Assembly: GCA_945867445.1 (NCBI GenBank) | Contig: CAMBID010000012.1 | Location: forward strand, 1 to 10,312 | Length of the DNA stretch: 10,312 bases | Reading direction: 5' to 3' | Origin: an uncultured Clostridia bacterium | GTDB taxonomy: Bacteria > Bacillota > Clostridia > Oscillospirales > Oscillospiraceae | Shown: positions 1 to 6,993 of the stretch, in pieces | Position numbering within the stretch: position 1 is the stretch's first letter | How the letters are laid out: every line of letters begins with the position of its first letter | The notes under the pieces: generated by a model | Told to the model about the DNA's origin: nothing | Database searches by the model: none | What the model saw: the letters and a program-made list of their open reading frames with translations, nothing else | Position numbers and translations under genes: made by a program

Positions 1-52
1 CAGCGGCGCCTTCTTGATAAAAATCAAAGATTTTTATCAAGAAAGAGTATCA
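1..52 (-). repeat. Partial copy of the ATAC...GTAT palindromic element (hairpin-A end)
   Basis: These bases are an exact reverse complement of 8449-8500. They contain a perfect 15-bp inverted repeat, arms 11-25 and 29-43 with a 3-base loop, and the element border ATACTC (minus strand) at 45-50. On the minus strand the element begins right at the hydrolase stop codon: TGA occupies 52-50, and its final A is the first base of the border. The rest of the element lies beyond the left edge of the window. The hairpin follows the hydrolase in its direction of transcription, so it may shape the mRNA 3' end, although it lacks a terminal U-run. Confidence 0.85.
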
Positions 53-988
53 GTTCCGCTTCAGCCGATCTTGGAGCCAAGCCAGGATGTCTCCCTGGAC
101 CTGGTCACGGCAGAAGTCGTTGAGGATCTCGTGCCGGGCCTCGGGATAGAGCTTCACCGTCACGTCCCGGACGCCGGCTCTCCGGAAGCTTCGGGCGGCC
201 TTTCGGACGCCCTTGCCGCAGTCGCCCACCGGGTCCATTTCGCCGGAGACGAAGAGAACGGGGGTATTGCCGTTCATTTTGGCGAGATTCCTGGGGGCCC
301 GGATGAAATCCAGGCCGGAGAGCATCTCCCGGAAGAGACCCAGGGTGGCGTAGCCCCCGCAGAGGGGGTCGGCCAGGTACCGGTCCACGTTCTCCGGATC
401 CAGACTCAGCCAGTCGCAGCTGGTGCGGTTGGGGGCAAAGAGCTTGTTGTAGGAGCCGAAGGCCAGGCCCTGGGCCAGCTTGCTGACCGTGTCGTCGGAT
501 CCCAGACGCCGGGTCTCCCGGGCGGCCACGAGACGGCCCCCCGCGGTCATGGCGGCGCTCTGCTGGCCCGTGCCCATGATGACGGCGGCCTGGACGGTGC
601 CGGGATAGCGGATGAGGTAGCTCCGGGCCAGGAAGGACCCCATGGAGTGTCCCAGCAGGGCATAGGGGACGCAGGGGAACTCCTTCCCGCAATGGCAGCG
701 GAGGGCGTAGAGGTCGTCCACCACCGTCTGCCAGCTGCCCTTGGGGCCGAAGTAGAGCCGCTGGGCCCCCTCCGCCAGGGACTGGCCGTGGCCGATATGG
801 TCATTGGCCGCCGCGGCGAAGCCGTGCTCCGTCAGAAAGGCGGCAAAGGGCTCATAGCGCAGGGCGTACTCCGCCACGCCGTGGGAGATCTGGAGCACGG
901 CACGAACTTCCCCTTCCGGCCGCCAGATCACGGCGTGGATGGGGGTCTTTCCGTCGCGGGAGGGGTAGGTGAACTCATTTTTAACCAT
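50..988 (-). CDS. Alpha/beta hydrolase, monoacylglycerol lipase / serine aminopeptidase S33 type
   Basis: A 312-residue soluble protein with the Hydrolase_4 (lysophospholipase/monoacylglycerol lipase-like) layout. An oxyanion-loop HGV lies at residues 36-38, DHIGHG at 63-68, and the nucleophile elbow GHSMGS puts the catalytic Ser at 115. The acid is probably Asp252 in SGEMDP and the base His286 in EARHE, so the triad is complete. No signal peptide is visible, so it is probably cytoplasmic. By family it hydrolyses an ester of a small lipid such as monoacylglycerol or lysophospholipid; the true substrate is not shown by the sequence. The ATG at 988 follows AAGGAGG with an 11-base gap, slightly long. 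It is divergent from glpK across 117 bp, consistent with a role in glycerol release, which is an inference. Its stop codon overlaps the border of a palindromic repeat. Confidence 0.9.
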   Translation of the reverse strand: MVKNEFTYPSRDGKTPIHAVIWRPEGEVRAVLQISHGVAEYALRYEPFAAFLTEHGFAAAANDHIGHGQSLAEGAQRLYFGPKGSWQTVVDDLYALRCHCGKEFPCVPYALLGHSMGSFLARSYLIRYPGTVQAAVIMGTGQQSAAMTAGGRLVAARETRRLGSDDTVSKLAQGLAFGSYNKLFAPNRTSCDWLSLDPENVDRYLADPLCGGYATLGLFREMLSGLDFIRAPRNLAKMNGNTPVLFVSGEMDPVGDCGKGVRKAARSFRRAGVRDVTVKLYPEARHEILNDFCRDQVQGDILAWLQDRLKRN

Positions 989-1016
989 GGAAAAGCCAGC
1001 CTCCTTGTGTTATACT
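988..1016 (+). promoter_or_regulatory. Possible glpK promoter
   Basis: TATACT at 1011-1016 is a good -10 box. TGGAAA at 988-993, 17 bases upstream, matches four of six bases of the sigma-A -35 consensus. The predicted start near 1023 would give a leader of about 83 nt carrying a G10 tract. On the opposite strand a TATACT (1071-1066) could serve the hydrolase, but its -35 is poor. No catabolite-repression (cre) site was recognised. Confidence 0.35.
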
Positions 1017-1031
1017 CAGGGCAGAGCGAAA

Positions 1032-1041
1032 GGGGGGGGGG
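1032..1041 (+). repeat. G10 homopolymer tract in the glpK leader
   Basis: Ten consecutive G residues lie between the likely glpK -10 box and the glpK start, in the gap shared with the divergent hydrolase. They follow three A residues. Tracts of this kind are prone to slippage in replication and to miscounting in sequencing. Confidence 0.9.
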
Positions 1042-1105
1042 ACGCTGCCCGTCTTTCCTCCCGCCAGTATACCACGGAGCGAGAAAAAAAGATAGGGGGA
1101 CTTCC

Positions 1106-2605
1106 ATGGATACCTACATTGCCGCCCTGGACCAGGGTACCACCAGCTCCCGGGCCATCCTTTTCAACCAGAATGGCGAGATTGCGGCCCGGGCCCAGTA
1201 TCCCTTCCGCCAGATCTACCCCCAGCCCGGCTGGGTGGAGCACGACCCCATGGAGATCTGGGCCTCGGAGCGCCGGGCCCTGGCGGAGATCACCACCCAC
1301 ATCGACCATAAGCAGGTGGCCGCCATCGGCATCACGAACCAGCGGGAGACCACCATCCTCTGGGACCGCCGGACGGGGGAGCCCATCCACAACGCCATCG
1401 TCTGGCAGTGCCGCCGGACCGCCCCCTTCTGCGACGCCCTGAAATCCCAGGGCCTGGGGACGCTGGTGGAGGAAAAGACCGGCCTTCTCATCGACGCCTA
1501 CTTCTCCGGCAGCAAGATCCGCTGGCTCCTGGACAACGTCCCCGGGGCAAGGGCCCGGGCGGAGCGGGGAGAGCTCTGCTTCGGCACGGTGGATTCCTGG
1601 CTCATCTGGCAGCTCAGCGGCGGGGCCGTCCATGTGACGGACTACTCCAACGCCTCCCGCACCATGCTCTTCAATATCCATACCCTCCGCTGGGATGAGG
1701 AGCTGTGCAAGCTCCTGGACATCCCCATGAGCATCCTGCCCCGGCCTGTCCCCAACAGCGAGATCTACGGGTCGGTCGCCCGGGACCTGCCGGAGCTGGA
1801 GGGGCTTGCCGGCATCCCCATCTGCGGCAGCATCGGCGACCAGCCGGCCGCCCTCTTCGGCCAGGGCTGCTTCCGGCCCGGGCAGGCCAAGAACACCTAT
1901 GGCACCGGCTGCTTCACCCTGATGAACGTGGGCGGAGAGGCGGTCCGGTCCCGGGCGGGGCTTGTGACCAGCGTTGGATGGAACGTGGGCGGGCAGACCA
2001 GTTATGCCCTGGAGGGCAGCGTATTCAATGCCGGGAGCACCATCCAATGGCTGCGGGACGAGCTGAAGCTCATCGAATCCGCCCCGGAGTGCGACCGGCT
2101 GGCAGAGAGCGTGCCGGACAGCGGAGGCGTCGTCATCGTGCCGGCCTTCACGGGACTGGGCGCCCCCTACTGGGACATGTACGCCCGGGGCACCATTCTG
2201 GGGCTGACCCGGGGCAGCACCCGGGCCCACATCGCCCGGGCGGTGCTGGACGCCATCGCATTGCAGGTGACGGACCTGGTCCGGGCCATGAACGCCGACG
2301 CCCCCTGCCCCATCACCACCCTCCGGGTGGACGGCGGCGCCAGCGTCAGCGATATCCTGATGCAGATCCAGGCGGACCTTCTGGGCATCTCCGTGGACCG
2401 GCCCGCCCAGGTGGAGACCACCGCCTTCGGCGCGGCGGCCCTGGCGGGCCTTGCCGTGGGGCTCTGGCGGGACCAGGAGGAGCTGGAGAAGCTCAGAAGG
2501 AGCCAGCACGTCTTCACCCCCCTCCGTCCCGAGGGCGAGTGCCGGGCGGAGTACGAAAGATGGCAGCGGGCTGTGGAGCGCGCCCGAACCTGGGCGGAGG
2601 AATAA
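1106..2605 (+). CDS. glpK: Glycerol kinase
   Basis: Phosphorylates glycerol with ATP to sn-glycerol-3-phosphate in the cytoplasm. The protein is 499 residues (E. coli GlpK is 502) and collinear with it. The N-terminal [10 protein letters not shown] phosphate-binding loop is at about 6-15, [15 protein letters not shown] and YFSG segments follow, and the catalytic Asp245 with Gln246 sits in GDQPAALFG at exactly the E. coli position. NTYGTGCF comes next, and the FGGY kinase signature GTILGL...HIARAVLD starts at about 362. The open frame extends to position 14, but the true start is ATG 1106, preceded by AGGGGGA at a 5-base gap; the upstream part is antisense to the hydrolase. The loop before GDQ lacks the His that HPr phosphorylates in many Gram-positive GlpK proteins. 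It ends in TAATAA with no obvious terminator. No glpF or glpD is adjacent. Confidence 0.98.
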   Translation: MDTYIAALDQGTTSSRAILFNQNGEIAARAQYPFRQIYPQPGWVEHDPMEIWASERRALAEITTHIDHKQVAAIGITNQRETTILWDRRTGEPIHNAIVWQCRRTAPFCDALKSQGLGTLVEEKTGLLIDAYFSGSKIRWLLDNVPGARARAERGELCFGTVDSWLIWQLSGGAVHVTDYSNASRTMLFNIHTLRWDEELCKLLDIPMSILPRPVPNSEIYGSVARDLPELEGLAGIPICGSIGDQPAALFGQGCFRPGQAKNTYGTGCFTLMNVGGEAVRSRAGLVTSVGWNVGGQTSYALEGSVFNAGSTIQWLRDELKLIESAPECDRLAESVPDSGGVVIVPAFTGLGAPYWDMYARGTILGLTRGSTRAHIARAVLDAIALQVTDLVRAMNADAPCPITTLRVDGGASVSDILMQIQADLLGISVDRPAQVETTAFGAAALAGLAVGLWRDQEELEKLRRSQHVFTPLRPEGECRAEYERWQRAVERARTWAEE

Positions 2606-2664
2606 TAAAGTAAGAACAGGCGGAAAACGGAATGAAAACGATGTGTAAATATCGGCAAAAACGG

Positions 2665-2693
2665 TTGCGTTTTTTGCCCCGCTGGGGTATACT
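2665..2693 (+). promoter_or_regulatory. Sigma-A promoter of the zinc-ribbon gene
   Basis: TTGCGT at 2665-2670 and TATACT at 2688-2693 are separated by exactly 17 bases, a near-consensus vegetative promoter. The predicted start near 2700 gives a leader of about 58 nt ending in AAGGAGAT before ATG 2758. A small imperfect inverted repeat (2654-2663 with 2668-2678, one extra T) overlaps the -35 box and could be an operator or chance. Confidence 0.75.
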
Positions 2694-2757
2694 GAATACC
2701 ACAAAAAGGAACCCATGCCCAAAATATAAGGCAATTCGCCGGAAGGAGATCTGAAAC

Positions 2758-3165
2758 ATGGCATTTTTGGACGATCTGAGTAAGAAGGCAAAGGACCTGG
2801 CCGCCGCCGCCGGTGAGTTCGCCGTGGCAGCGGGCGAGAAGGCCAAGGACGCCACCGAGGTGGCCAGGATCAACGTGGCCATCGCCTCTGAGCAGCGCGA
2901 CATCGACAAGAACTACCGCAACATTGGCGAGTGGTTCGTTAACGAGTACTCCGGGGAGATCCCCGAGGCCGTGAAGGACCTGGTGGAGGCTGTGGCGGCC
3001 TCCAAGGCCAAGATTGCCGAGCTGGAGGCCAGCAAGCCCGGCAAGGACGAGCCCGGCCCCGCCGGCGAGGCCGAGGCCAAGCCCGGCAAGACCTGCCCCA
3101 TCTGCGGCACGGAGTCTGACAGCAAGTTCTGCCCCCAGTGCGGCGCCCCTATGGGCGAGGAGTAA
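2758..3165 (+). CDS. Small zinc-ribbon protein with helical N-terminal region
   Basis: A 135-residue protein. Residues 1-95 are predicted largely helical, rich in Ala, Lys and Glu with no obvious membrane segment, and resemble amphipathic or coiled-coil sequence. A Pro/Gly/Glu-rich linker (about 96-110) leads to a C-terminal zinc ribbon with CPIC at 113-116 and CPQC at 125-128, the four Cys ligands of a rubredoxin-like knuckle pair. Such short helical-plus-zinc-ribbon proteins are common and uncharacterised in clostridia; the function is unknown. The ATG is preceded by AAGGAGAT at a suitable distance and by its own strong promoter, so it is probably transcribed alone and well. Its TAA stop shares its last base with the border of a palindromic element. 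Confidence 0.9.
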   Translation: MAFLDDLSKKAKDLAAAAGEFAVAAGEKAKDATEVARINVAIASEQRDIDKNYRNIGEWFVNEYSGEIPEAVKDLVEAVAASKAKIAELEASKPGKDEPGPAGEAEAKPGKTCPICGTESDSKFCPQCGAPMGEE

Positions 3166-3309
3166 TACCGATTTCAAAGGAAAGGGTTTCCTTTGAAATC
3201 CCGCGTGTTTCGCGCGCTTTCGGCGTGCGGGATGCGCGCCCGTCTCATAAAAACCTGACGCGCTTTGCGCGATCAAAAGCTTTTCCGGCTTTTTATCAGG
3301 TTTTGGTAT
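3165..3309 (+). repeat. Complete ATAC...GTAT palindromic element, copy 1
   Basis: A 145-bp unit with termini ATACC (3165-3169) and GGTAT (3305-3309). From left to right it holds a perfect 14-bp hairpin (3170-3183 with 3187-3200, loop GGG) and a GC-rich palindromic stretch (CCGC 3201-3204 with GCGG 3227-3230). A branched unit follows: outer stem 3250-3258 with 3296-3304, enclosing hairpin 3259-3263/3267-3271 and hairpin 3275-3280/3288-3293. The last part aligns with 8541-8607 but differs at several stem positions by compensatory pairs. It starts at the last base of the zinc-ribbon stop codon. It has no coding capacity. Confidence 0.85.
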
Positions 3310-3323
3310 CAGTCCCGAAAAGA

Positions 3324-3352
3324 AAAGCGCCTGGCCTCCGGCCAGGCGCTTT
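3324..3352. terminator. Bidirectional intrinsic terminator between converging genes
   Basis: A perfect 13-bp stem (3324-3336 with 3340-3352) with a 3-base loop. On the minus strand it is followed by a T-rich tail (TTTTCTTTTC including the last stem bases), so it should end the transporter/phosphodiesterase/YjdF-like operon. On the plus strand it ends TTTCTTTC and can end the zinc-ribbon transcript after the palindromic element. Confidence 0.85.
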
Positions 3353-3371
3353 CTTTCACGCAGGGAGAGAG

Positions 3372-4370
3372 CTACTTCGCTCGTTCTGAAGTCTCCGGCG
3401 GCTTTGCCGGTCCCTCCGGGGTGGGGAGAGCGCCCTCCCACTCCGCAGGGACATCCGGGACGGGAAGCTCCTCCGGGTATTCCGGGACGGCTTCCTCCGC
3501 CGCCAGCTCCGTCCGGGCCTTCCGGAGGAAGTCCGCATCCTCAGCCTTTACGTCCGGGACGAAACCCTGGATGGCGGCCTGGCGCTTGCCGTGGCTCTTC
3601 AGGTAGAAGTAGCCCACCACGGAGAAGACCAGGGCGCCGAGGAAGTTCACGAAGAGGTCCTTCATGGTGTCGATGATGCCGATGTCGAGATAGCCGCCCA
3701 GGCCCAGGTCCCGGCCATTGACGGCGACCTCCCGGATATCCGGAATGCTCACCACCTTGTTGGTATTTGTGGCGTCCAGGGTCACGGAGTGCAGGGCGTG
3801 GATGACGGTGTCCTTCTGCATGTCCGAGCCGAAAAAGAAGTCCATGCCGAACTCGAAGAACTCCCACAGCACGCCGATGGTCATGGAGAAGCAGAAGGCC
3901 ACAAGAGAGAGGTAGAAGGGAGAGAGGTCGAAGGTGATCCGCTTGCTGTCGTTGAGGAGCTTTACCAGGGAGAAGCCCACCGCCGCGGCCAGGAATCCGT
4001 TGAGGGTATGGAGCATGGTGTCCCAGCCGGGGATGCGGACATAGAAGGCGTGGACCTCGCCCAAAATCTCCGCCGCGAAGATGAAGCAGAGCACCGTGAT
4101 CTCAAGGGCCGGAGGCAGCTCGATGTGCAGCTGCACCTGGACCCAGCTGGGGGCATAGAGCAAAGCCAGGGCCAGGGCGCAGTAGAAAGCGCTCTCATAG
4201 CTGCCCAGCATGAGTTGGCGGACCAGGCTCACAATGACAAGGGCCCGGAGAACGGAGAAGACGAGAAAGGAGCTCTTATGCTCCCGCAGCTCCATCCGGA
4301 TGGCCTGCTGGAAGGCCCGCTTCTCCCGCTTCCGCCGCTGCTTCCGCACCTGCTTTTCAGCGCTGCTCAT
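3372..4370 (-). CDS. YjdF/DUF2238-like integral membrane protein
   Basis: A 332-residue protein. A very basic N-terminus (residues 5-18) is followed by about six hydrophobic segments: roughly 35-53, 57-77, 86-106, 118-137, 150-168 and 236-256. Conserved-looking polar motifs lie in or beside the membrane: WDTMLH (116-121), WEFFEF (169-174) and DTMKD (234-238). These resemble the WD..H, E..E and D...D motifs of the DUF2238 (YjdF) family, whose function is unknown. A Pro/Glu-rich tail (about 290-332) probably extends into the cytoplasm. The ATG overlaps the upstream phosphodiesterase stop as ATGA, and GGGAGGT lies just upstream, so the two are translationally coupled. It is the last gene of the operon. 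Family assignment is from motif memory; gene reality is firm. Confidence 0.85.
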   Translation of the reverse strand: MSSAEKQVRKQRRKREKRAFQQAIRMELREHKSSFLVFSVLRALVIVSLVRQLMLGSYESAFYCALALALLYAPSWVQVQLHIELPPALEITVLCFIFAAEILGEVHAFYVRIPGWDTMLHTLNGFLAAAVGFSLVKLLNDSKRITFDLSPFYLSLVAFCFSMTIGVLWEFFEFGMDFFFGSDMQKDTVIHALHSVTLDATNTNKVVSIPDIREVAVNGRDLGLGGYLDIGIIDTMKDLFVNFLGALVFSVVGYFYLKSHGKRQAAIQGFVPDVKAEDADFLRKARTELAAEEAVPEYPEELPVPDVPAEWEGALPTPEGPAKPPETSERAK

Positions 4371-5224
4371 ATGGCACCTCCCCGGTGGGGGGACGTCGGG
4401 CGGAAGCCCTCAAAGATCCCGAGAGCGCCCTCCCGCTCGGCAGAGAGGAGCTGCTCCGGGCTCGTCAGGGTCCAGTAGACGCCCTGGATCCGGTAGCCCC
4501 GGCAGCAGAGGGCGCGGAAGGGGCTCTTCCGGTCCTGCCAGCGCCAGGCGATGAAGTCCGGCCGGGTCCAGGCATTGGAGAAGAGGGTGGAGAGCAGGAA
4601 GCTTACCAGGAACTTCGGGCGGTCCTGATCCCGGAGAAAGTTCTGGGAGAGCTGGCCGCGGATGAGCTCCGGGCGGTTTTTCCGCAGCCAGAGGACGGCG
4701 AAGGGATCAAAGCTCTCCAGGCAGTAAGCCAGGTCCGGGAAGGTATCGAGGAGGGCGCAGACCTTCTCCGCCAGCTCCGGCTCATTGCCCCGGATGGGCT
4801 TGAGCTCCACGATAAGGGGGGCGACGCCGGCGAAGAGGGGCAGAACGTCTGAGAGGAGGGGGATGCCCTCCTCCGTGCCGAGGAGACGAAGCTGGGAGAG
4901 CTCCGCATAGGTCAGCTCCTCCACTTTGCCCGCCCGGCCGCAGACACGCTGCAGGTCGCTGTCGTGGATGACGGCCAGCTGCCCGTCCGCTGTCAGGTGG
5001 ACGTCCAGCTCCGCGCCGAAGCCTGCCTCCGCCGCCCGGCGGAAGGCGGCGAGGCTGTTCTCCGGGATGCCCGCGTCGTTATCGTAGAGCCCGCGGTGGG
5101 CGTAGCGCCAGTCCAGGAGCTTCTCCCAGCCAGGCTGAGAGCGGCGGCCATCCATCAGCAGCCGGCCCGCCATGGGGAGGGCCGCCGCCGTCACCGCCAG
5201 GGCGATCTTACTGTTTCTCTTCAT
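4367..5224 (-). CDS. Glycerophosphodiester phosphodiesterase family protein
   Basis: Hydrolyses glycerophosphodiesters such as glycerophosphocholine to glycerol-3-phosphate and an alcohol, by family. The protein has 285 residues. An N-terminal hydrophobic stretch (about 7-24) behind a KR start suggests a membrane anchor or uncleaved signal, with the catalytic domain then outside the membrane. The GDPD motifs are complete: AHRG with His43, PENS with Glu55, ELDVH with Glu72 and Asp74, the HD pair with His87, and VELKP with Glu140 and Lys142. The start is ATG 5224, eight bases after AAAGGAAG; the in-frame GTG at 5233 abuts that site and is unlikely. It lies 29 bp after the MFS stop and overlaps the YjdF-like gene by 4 bp, so it is in the middle of a three-gene operon. 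Confidence 0.93.
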   Translation of the reverse strand: MKRNSKIALAVTAAALPMAGRLLMDGRRSQPGWEKLLDWRYAHRGLYDNDAGIPENSLAAFRRAAEAGFGAELDVHLTADGQLAVIHDSDLQRVCGRAGKVEELTYAELSQLRLLGTEEGIPLLSDVLPLFAGVAPLIVELKPIRGNEPELAEKVCALLDTFPDLAYCLESFDPFAVLWLRKNRPELIRGQLSQNFLRDQDRPKFLVSFLLSTLFSNAWTRPDFIAWRWQDRKSPFRALCCRGYRIQGVYWTLTSPEQLLSAEREGALGIFEGFRPTSPHRGGAI

Positions 5225-5253
5225 GGGATGCACTTCCTTTGCAGGGGATTCGC

Positions 5254-6588
5254 TCAGTCCATTTCCTCAAAGGCGTCCAGACCCCGTTTGGCTTCCGCCT
5301 TGCTGTCGCCATGGCGGACGAAGCACATGGTGACGAAGCTCAACGCCACGAAGCAGGCGGCATAGGGGAAGAGGACGCGGTAGCTGATGTGCCGCATCAA
5401 CGTGCCCGCGAGGACGGGGGTCACCACCTGGGCGGCCATGGAGGCGGTATAGTAGTAGCCGGTGAATTTACCGACGTCGCTGCCCCGGCACATCTCCACC
5501 ACCATGGGCAGGGAGTTCACATTGATGGCGGCCCAGGCCAGGCCTACCAGGGCGAAGACGATGTACATGACGAAGTTGATGGAGGAGAAGGCGGTGGTCA
5601 GGAGGAAACCCGCGAGGAAGCAGGCGGCCAGCAATGCGCAGCCGGCCAGAATGGTCTTCCGGCGGCCGACTTTGGAGGCTACGACGCCGATGGGGATGTA
5701 GGAGACGATGGCGCCGACGGTGGCTACCAGGAGGCAGCGGGAGGCGCCACCCAGGCCCTCACCCATGATCTGGCTGATGTAGGTGGTGAACCAGGTGGTG
5801 ACACCGTTGTAGCCGATGTACCAGAGGGCAATGGAGGCCAGCAGGAAGCGCAGGCTCCGCTTCACGGCCGCGGGCAGCACCTCGCGGCCGGAGCCGTCGT
5901 CCTCAGCCAGGTTCCACTCCGGGTGCTGCGCCTCCAGGGACTGGTTCTCTGCGGAGAGCCTGGGCTCCCGGATGGTGAGAAGCAGCACCGCCACCGCCGC
6001 CGCCATGATGGCGGAGACCACCAGGAAGAGGGGCTGGTAGTTGACGTGGACCAGGTTCTTCACCTTGTCCGTGGGGTAAAGCACGGCGGCGACGCCCAGA
6101 TAGAGCACCCCGCCCACAGCGCCCATCAGGTTGATGATGGCGTTGGCCCGGGAGCGGAGGGGCTTGGGGGTCACGTCCGGCATCAGGGCCACCGCCGGGG
6201 AGCGGTAGGAGCCCATGGCCACCAGAAGTCCGCCCAGCACCACGATGAAGGCGATGAAATGCCAGCGGCCGCCGCCCGCGGCAAAGCCGTTGTCCAGCAG
6301 GGGCAGGAGGTTCATCAGGACCACCGCCACGGCGGTGCCAACCAGGATGAAGGGCGTCCGCCGGCCCAGCTTCTGATTCCGGCAGCGGTCCGAGAGGGTG
6401 CCGAAGAAGGGCAGGAGGAAGAGGGCCAGGATGTTGTCCAGCGCCATCACCGCGCCCGCCAGGGACTCGTTCATGTGGAAGGTCTCCCGCAGGATCAGGG
6501 GAATGACGTTGTCATACATCTGCCAGAAGGCGCAGATGGAGAGGAAGGCCAGTCCTACCAGGACGGTCCGTCGGTTGTTGAGCTTCAT
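5254..6588 (-). CDS. MFS transporter (SLC45/GPH-like sugar-type)
   Basis: A 444-residue polytopic membrane protein with about twelve hydrophobic helices and a hydrophilic central loop (about 215-260), the standard major facilitator layout. The loop between helices 2 and 3 carries the signature GTLSDRCRNQKLGRRTPF at 63-80, the form seen in SLC45 and GPH-type sugar carriers. An early MYDN (24-27) in helix 1 fits this group. The substrate cannot be read from the sequence; with a phosphodiesterase in the operon, a glycerophosphodiester or sugar are both possible. The open frame reaches 6702, but that start would lie upstream of the predicted transcription start, so ATG 6588 is chosen; GAGGG nine bases upstream is a modest ribosome-binding site. 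First gene of the operon. Confidence 0.93.
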   Translation of the reverse strand: MKLNNRRTVLVGLAFLSICAFWQMYDNVIPLILRETFHMNESLAGAVMALDNILALFLLPFFGTLSDRCRNQKLGRRTPFILVGTAVAVVLMNLLPLLDNGFAAGGGRWHFIAFIVVLGGLLVAMGSYRSPAVALMPDVTPKPLRSRANAIINLMGAVGGVLYLGVAAVLYPTDKVKNLVHVNYQPLFLVVSAIMAAAVAVLLLTIREPRLSAENQSLEAQHPEWNLAEDDGSGREVLPAAVKRSLRFLLASIALWYIGYNGVTTWFTTYISQIMGEGLGGASRCLLVATVGAIVSYIPIGVVASKVGRRKTILAGCALLAACFLAGFLLTTAFSSINFVMYIVFALVGLAWAAINVNSLPMVVEMCRGSDVGKFTGYYYTASMAAQVVTPVLAGTLMRHISYRVLFPYAACFVALSFVTMCFVRHGDSKAEAKRGLDAFEEMD

Positions 6589-6684
6589 AGGAGGGGTCCC
6601 TCGCTTCCTTTGCAGTTGAGTCCCGCCGTGGGGGAAGCTCTGCCCGGAGAGCCGGGAGAGGCAGGAGAATACAATACAGGATCT

Positions 6685-6713
6685 ATTATACTGTATTTCC
6701 ATGCAAAATGCAC
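6685..6713 (-). promoter_or_regulatory. Probable promoter of the MFS operon
   Basis: Read on the minus strand, a perfect TATAAT -10 box lies at 6690-6685. The region 16-18 bases upstream (about 6713-6706) has no good -35 hexamer but holds a small inverted repeat, TGCA-AAA-TGCA (6702-6712). A promoter with a strong -10 and weak -35 overlapped by a dyad may need an activator or bind a repressor. The resulting leader would be about 90 nt. Confidence 0.55.
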
Positions 6714-6830
6714 GAACTTTTTCGCGGGGGCTGGCCTTTCCGGGGAAAGCCGCCGGAAGGGAGCGCTTTCTGCCGGAAATGACTGGAAAGGGAGACTTTT
6801 CCCAAACCTTTGTGAAAATATAGTTTTTTC

Positions 6831-6859
6831 TTGACCTGCCCAGAAAAATCGATTAAAAT
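6831..6859 (+). promoter_or_regulatory. Sigma-A promoter of the radical SAM gene
   Basis: TTGACC at 6831-6836 and TAAAAT at 6854-6859 are 17 bases apart, preceded by an AT-rich stretch. Transcription should begin near 6866, leaving about 128 nt before the ATG at 6994. Confidence 0.75.
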
Positions 6860-6865
6860 ATCCTT

Positions 6866-6993
6866 CGATATCTGGAAAAGCTTTTTTGGATACCTCCGGC
6901 AGAGCCGGGGCGGATGCCCCGGGAAGGAAGCGGAAAGGAAATGCCCCGCCGGAGCTTGCGTTCCCAACGTCAACAACAGGAAAGGCAATCGAC
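6866..6993 (+). other. Long structured 5' leader of the radical SAM gene
   Basis: Two adjacent local hairpins are possible: CCGGC 6896-6900 with GCCGG 6904-6908, and a 7-bp stem 6905-6911 with 6916-6922. A competing long-range pairing joins CTCCGGC 6894-6900 to GCCGGAG 6948-6954, with GGGGC 6907-6911 to GCCCC 6943-6947. The two folds exclude each other. The ribosome-binding site AGGAAAGG (6978-6985) is outside these stems. No known riboswitch class was recognised, and GC-rich sequence forms such stems easily. Confidence 0.35.

Noticed and set aside
14-1105. Open frame upstream of and in frame with glpK, giving an apparent 863-residue fusion
   Set aside because: It is antisense to the well-supported hydrolase, and its first residues come from the palindromic repeat. 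The true glpK start at 1106 has a ribosome-binding site.
2654-2678. Inverted repeat as a glpK terminator
   Set aside because: The strong core stem is only about three pairs, the T-run lies inside the stem, and it overlaps the next gene's -35 box.
1016-2791. 591-codon open frame antisense to glpK
   Set aside because: A GC-rich shadow frame with low-complexity Gly/Pro/Ala/His sequence and no recognisable domain.
3165-3309. CRISPR array or tRNA-like gene in the palindromic region
   Set aside because: There are no regularly spaced direct repeats, and the branched fold lacks tRNA anticodon, T-loop and CCA features.
5239-6834. 531-codon open frame antisense to the MFS gene
   Set aside because: Rich in Gly/His/Gln/Glu, no domain, mirror of a clear transporter coding sequence.
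6886-6993. N-terminal extension of the radical SAM protein from a TTG start
   Set aside because: It translates a GC-rich leader into low-complexity sequence, while ATG 6994 has a good ribbon of Shine-Dalgarno bases and fits the usual short stretch before the first cluster Cys.
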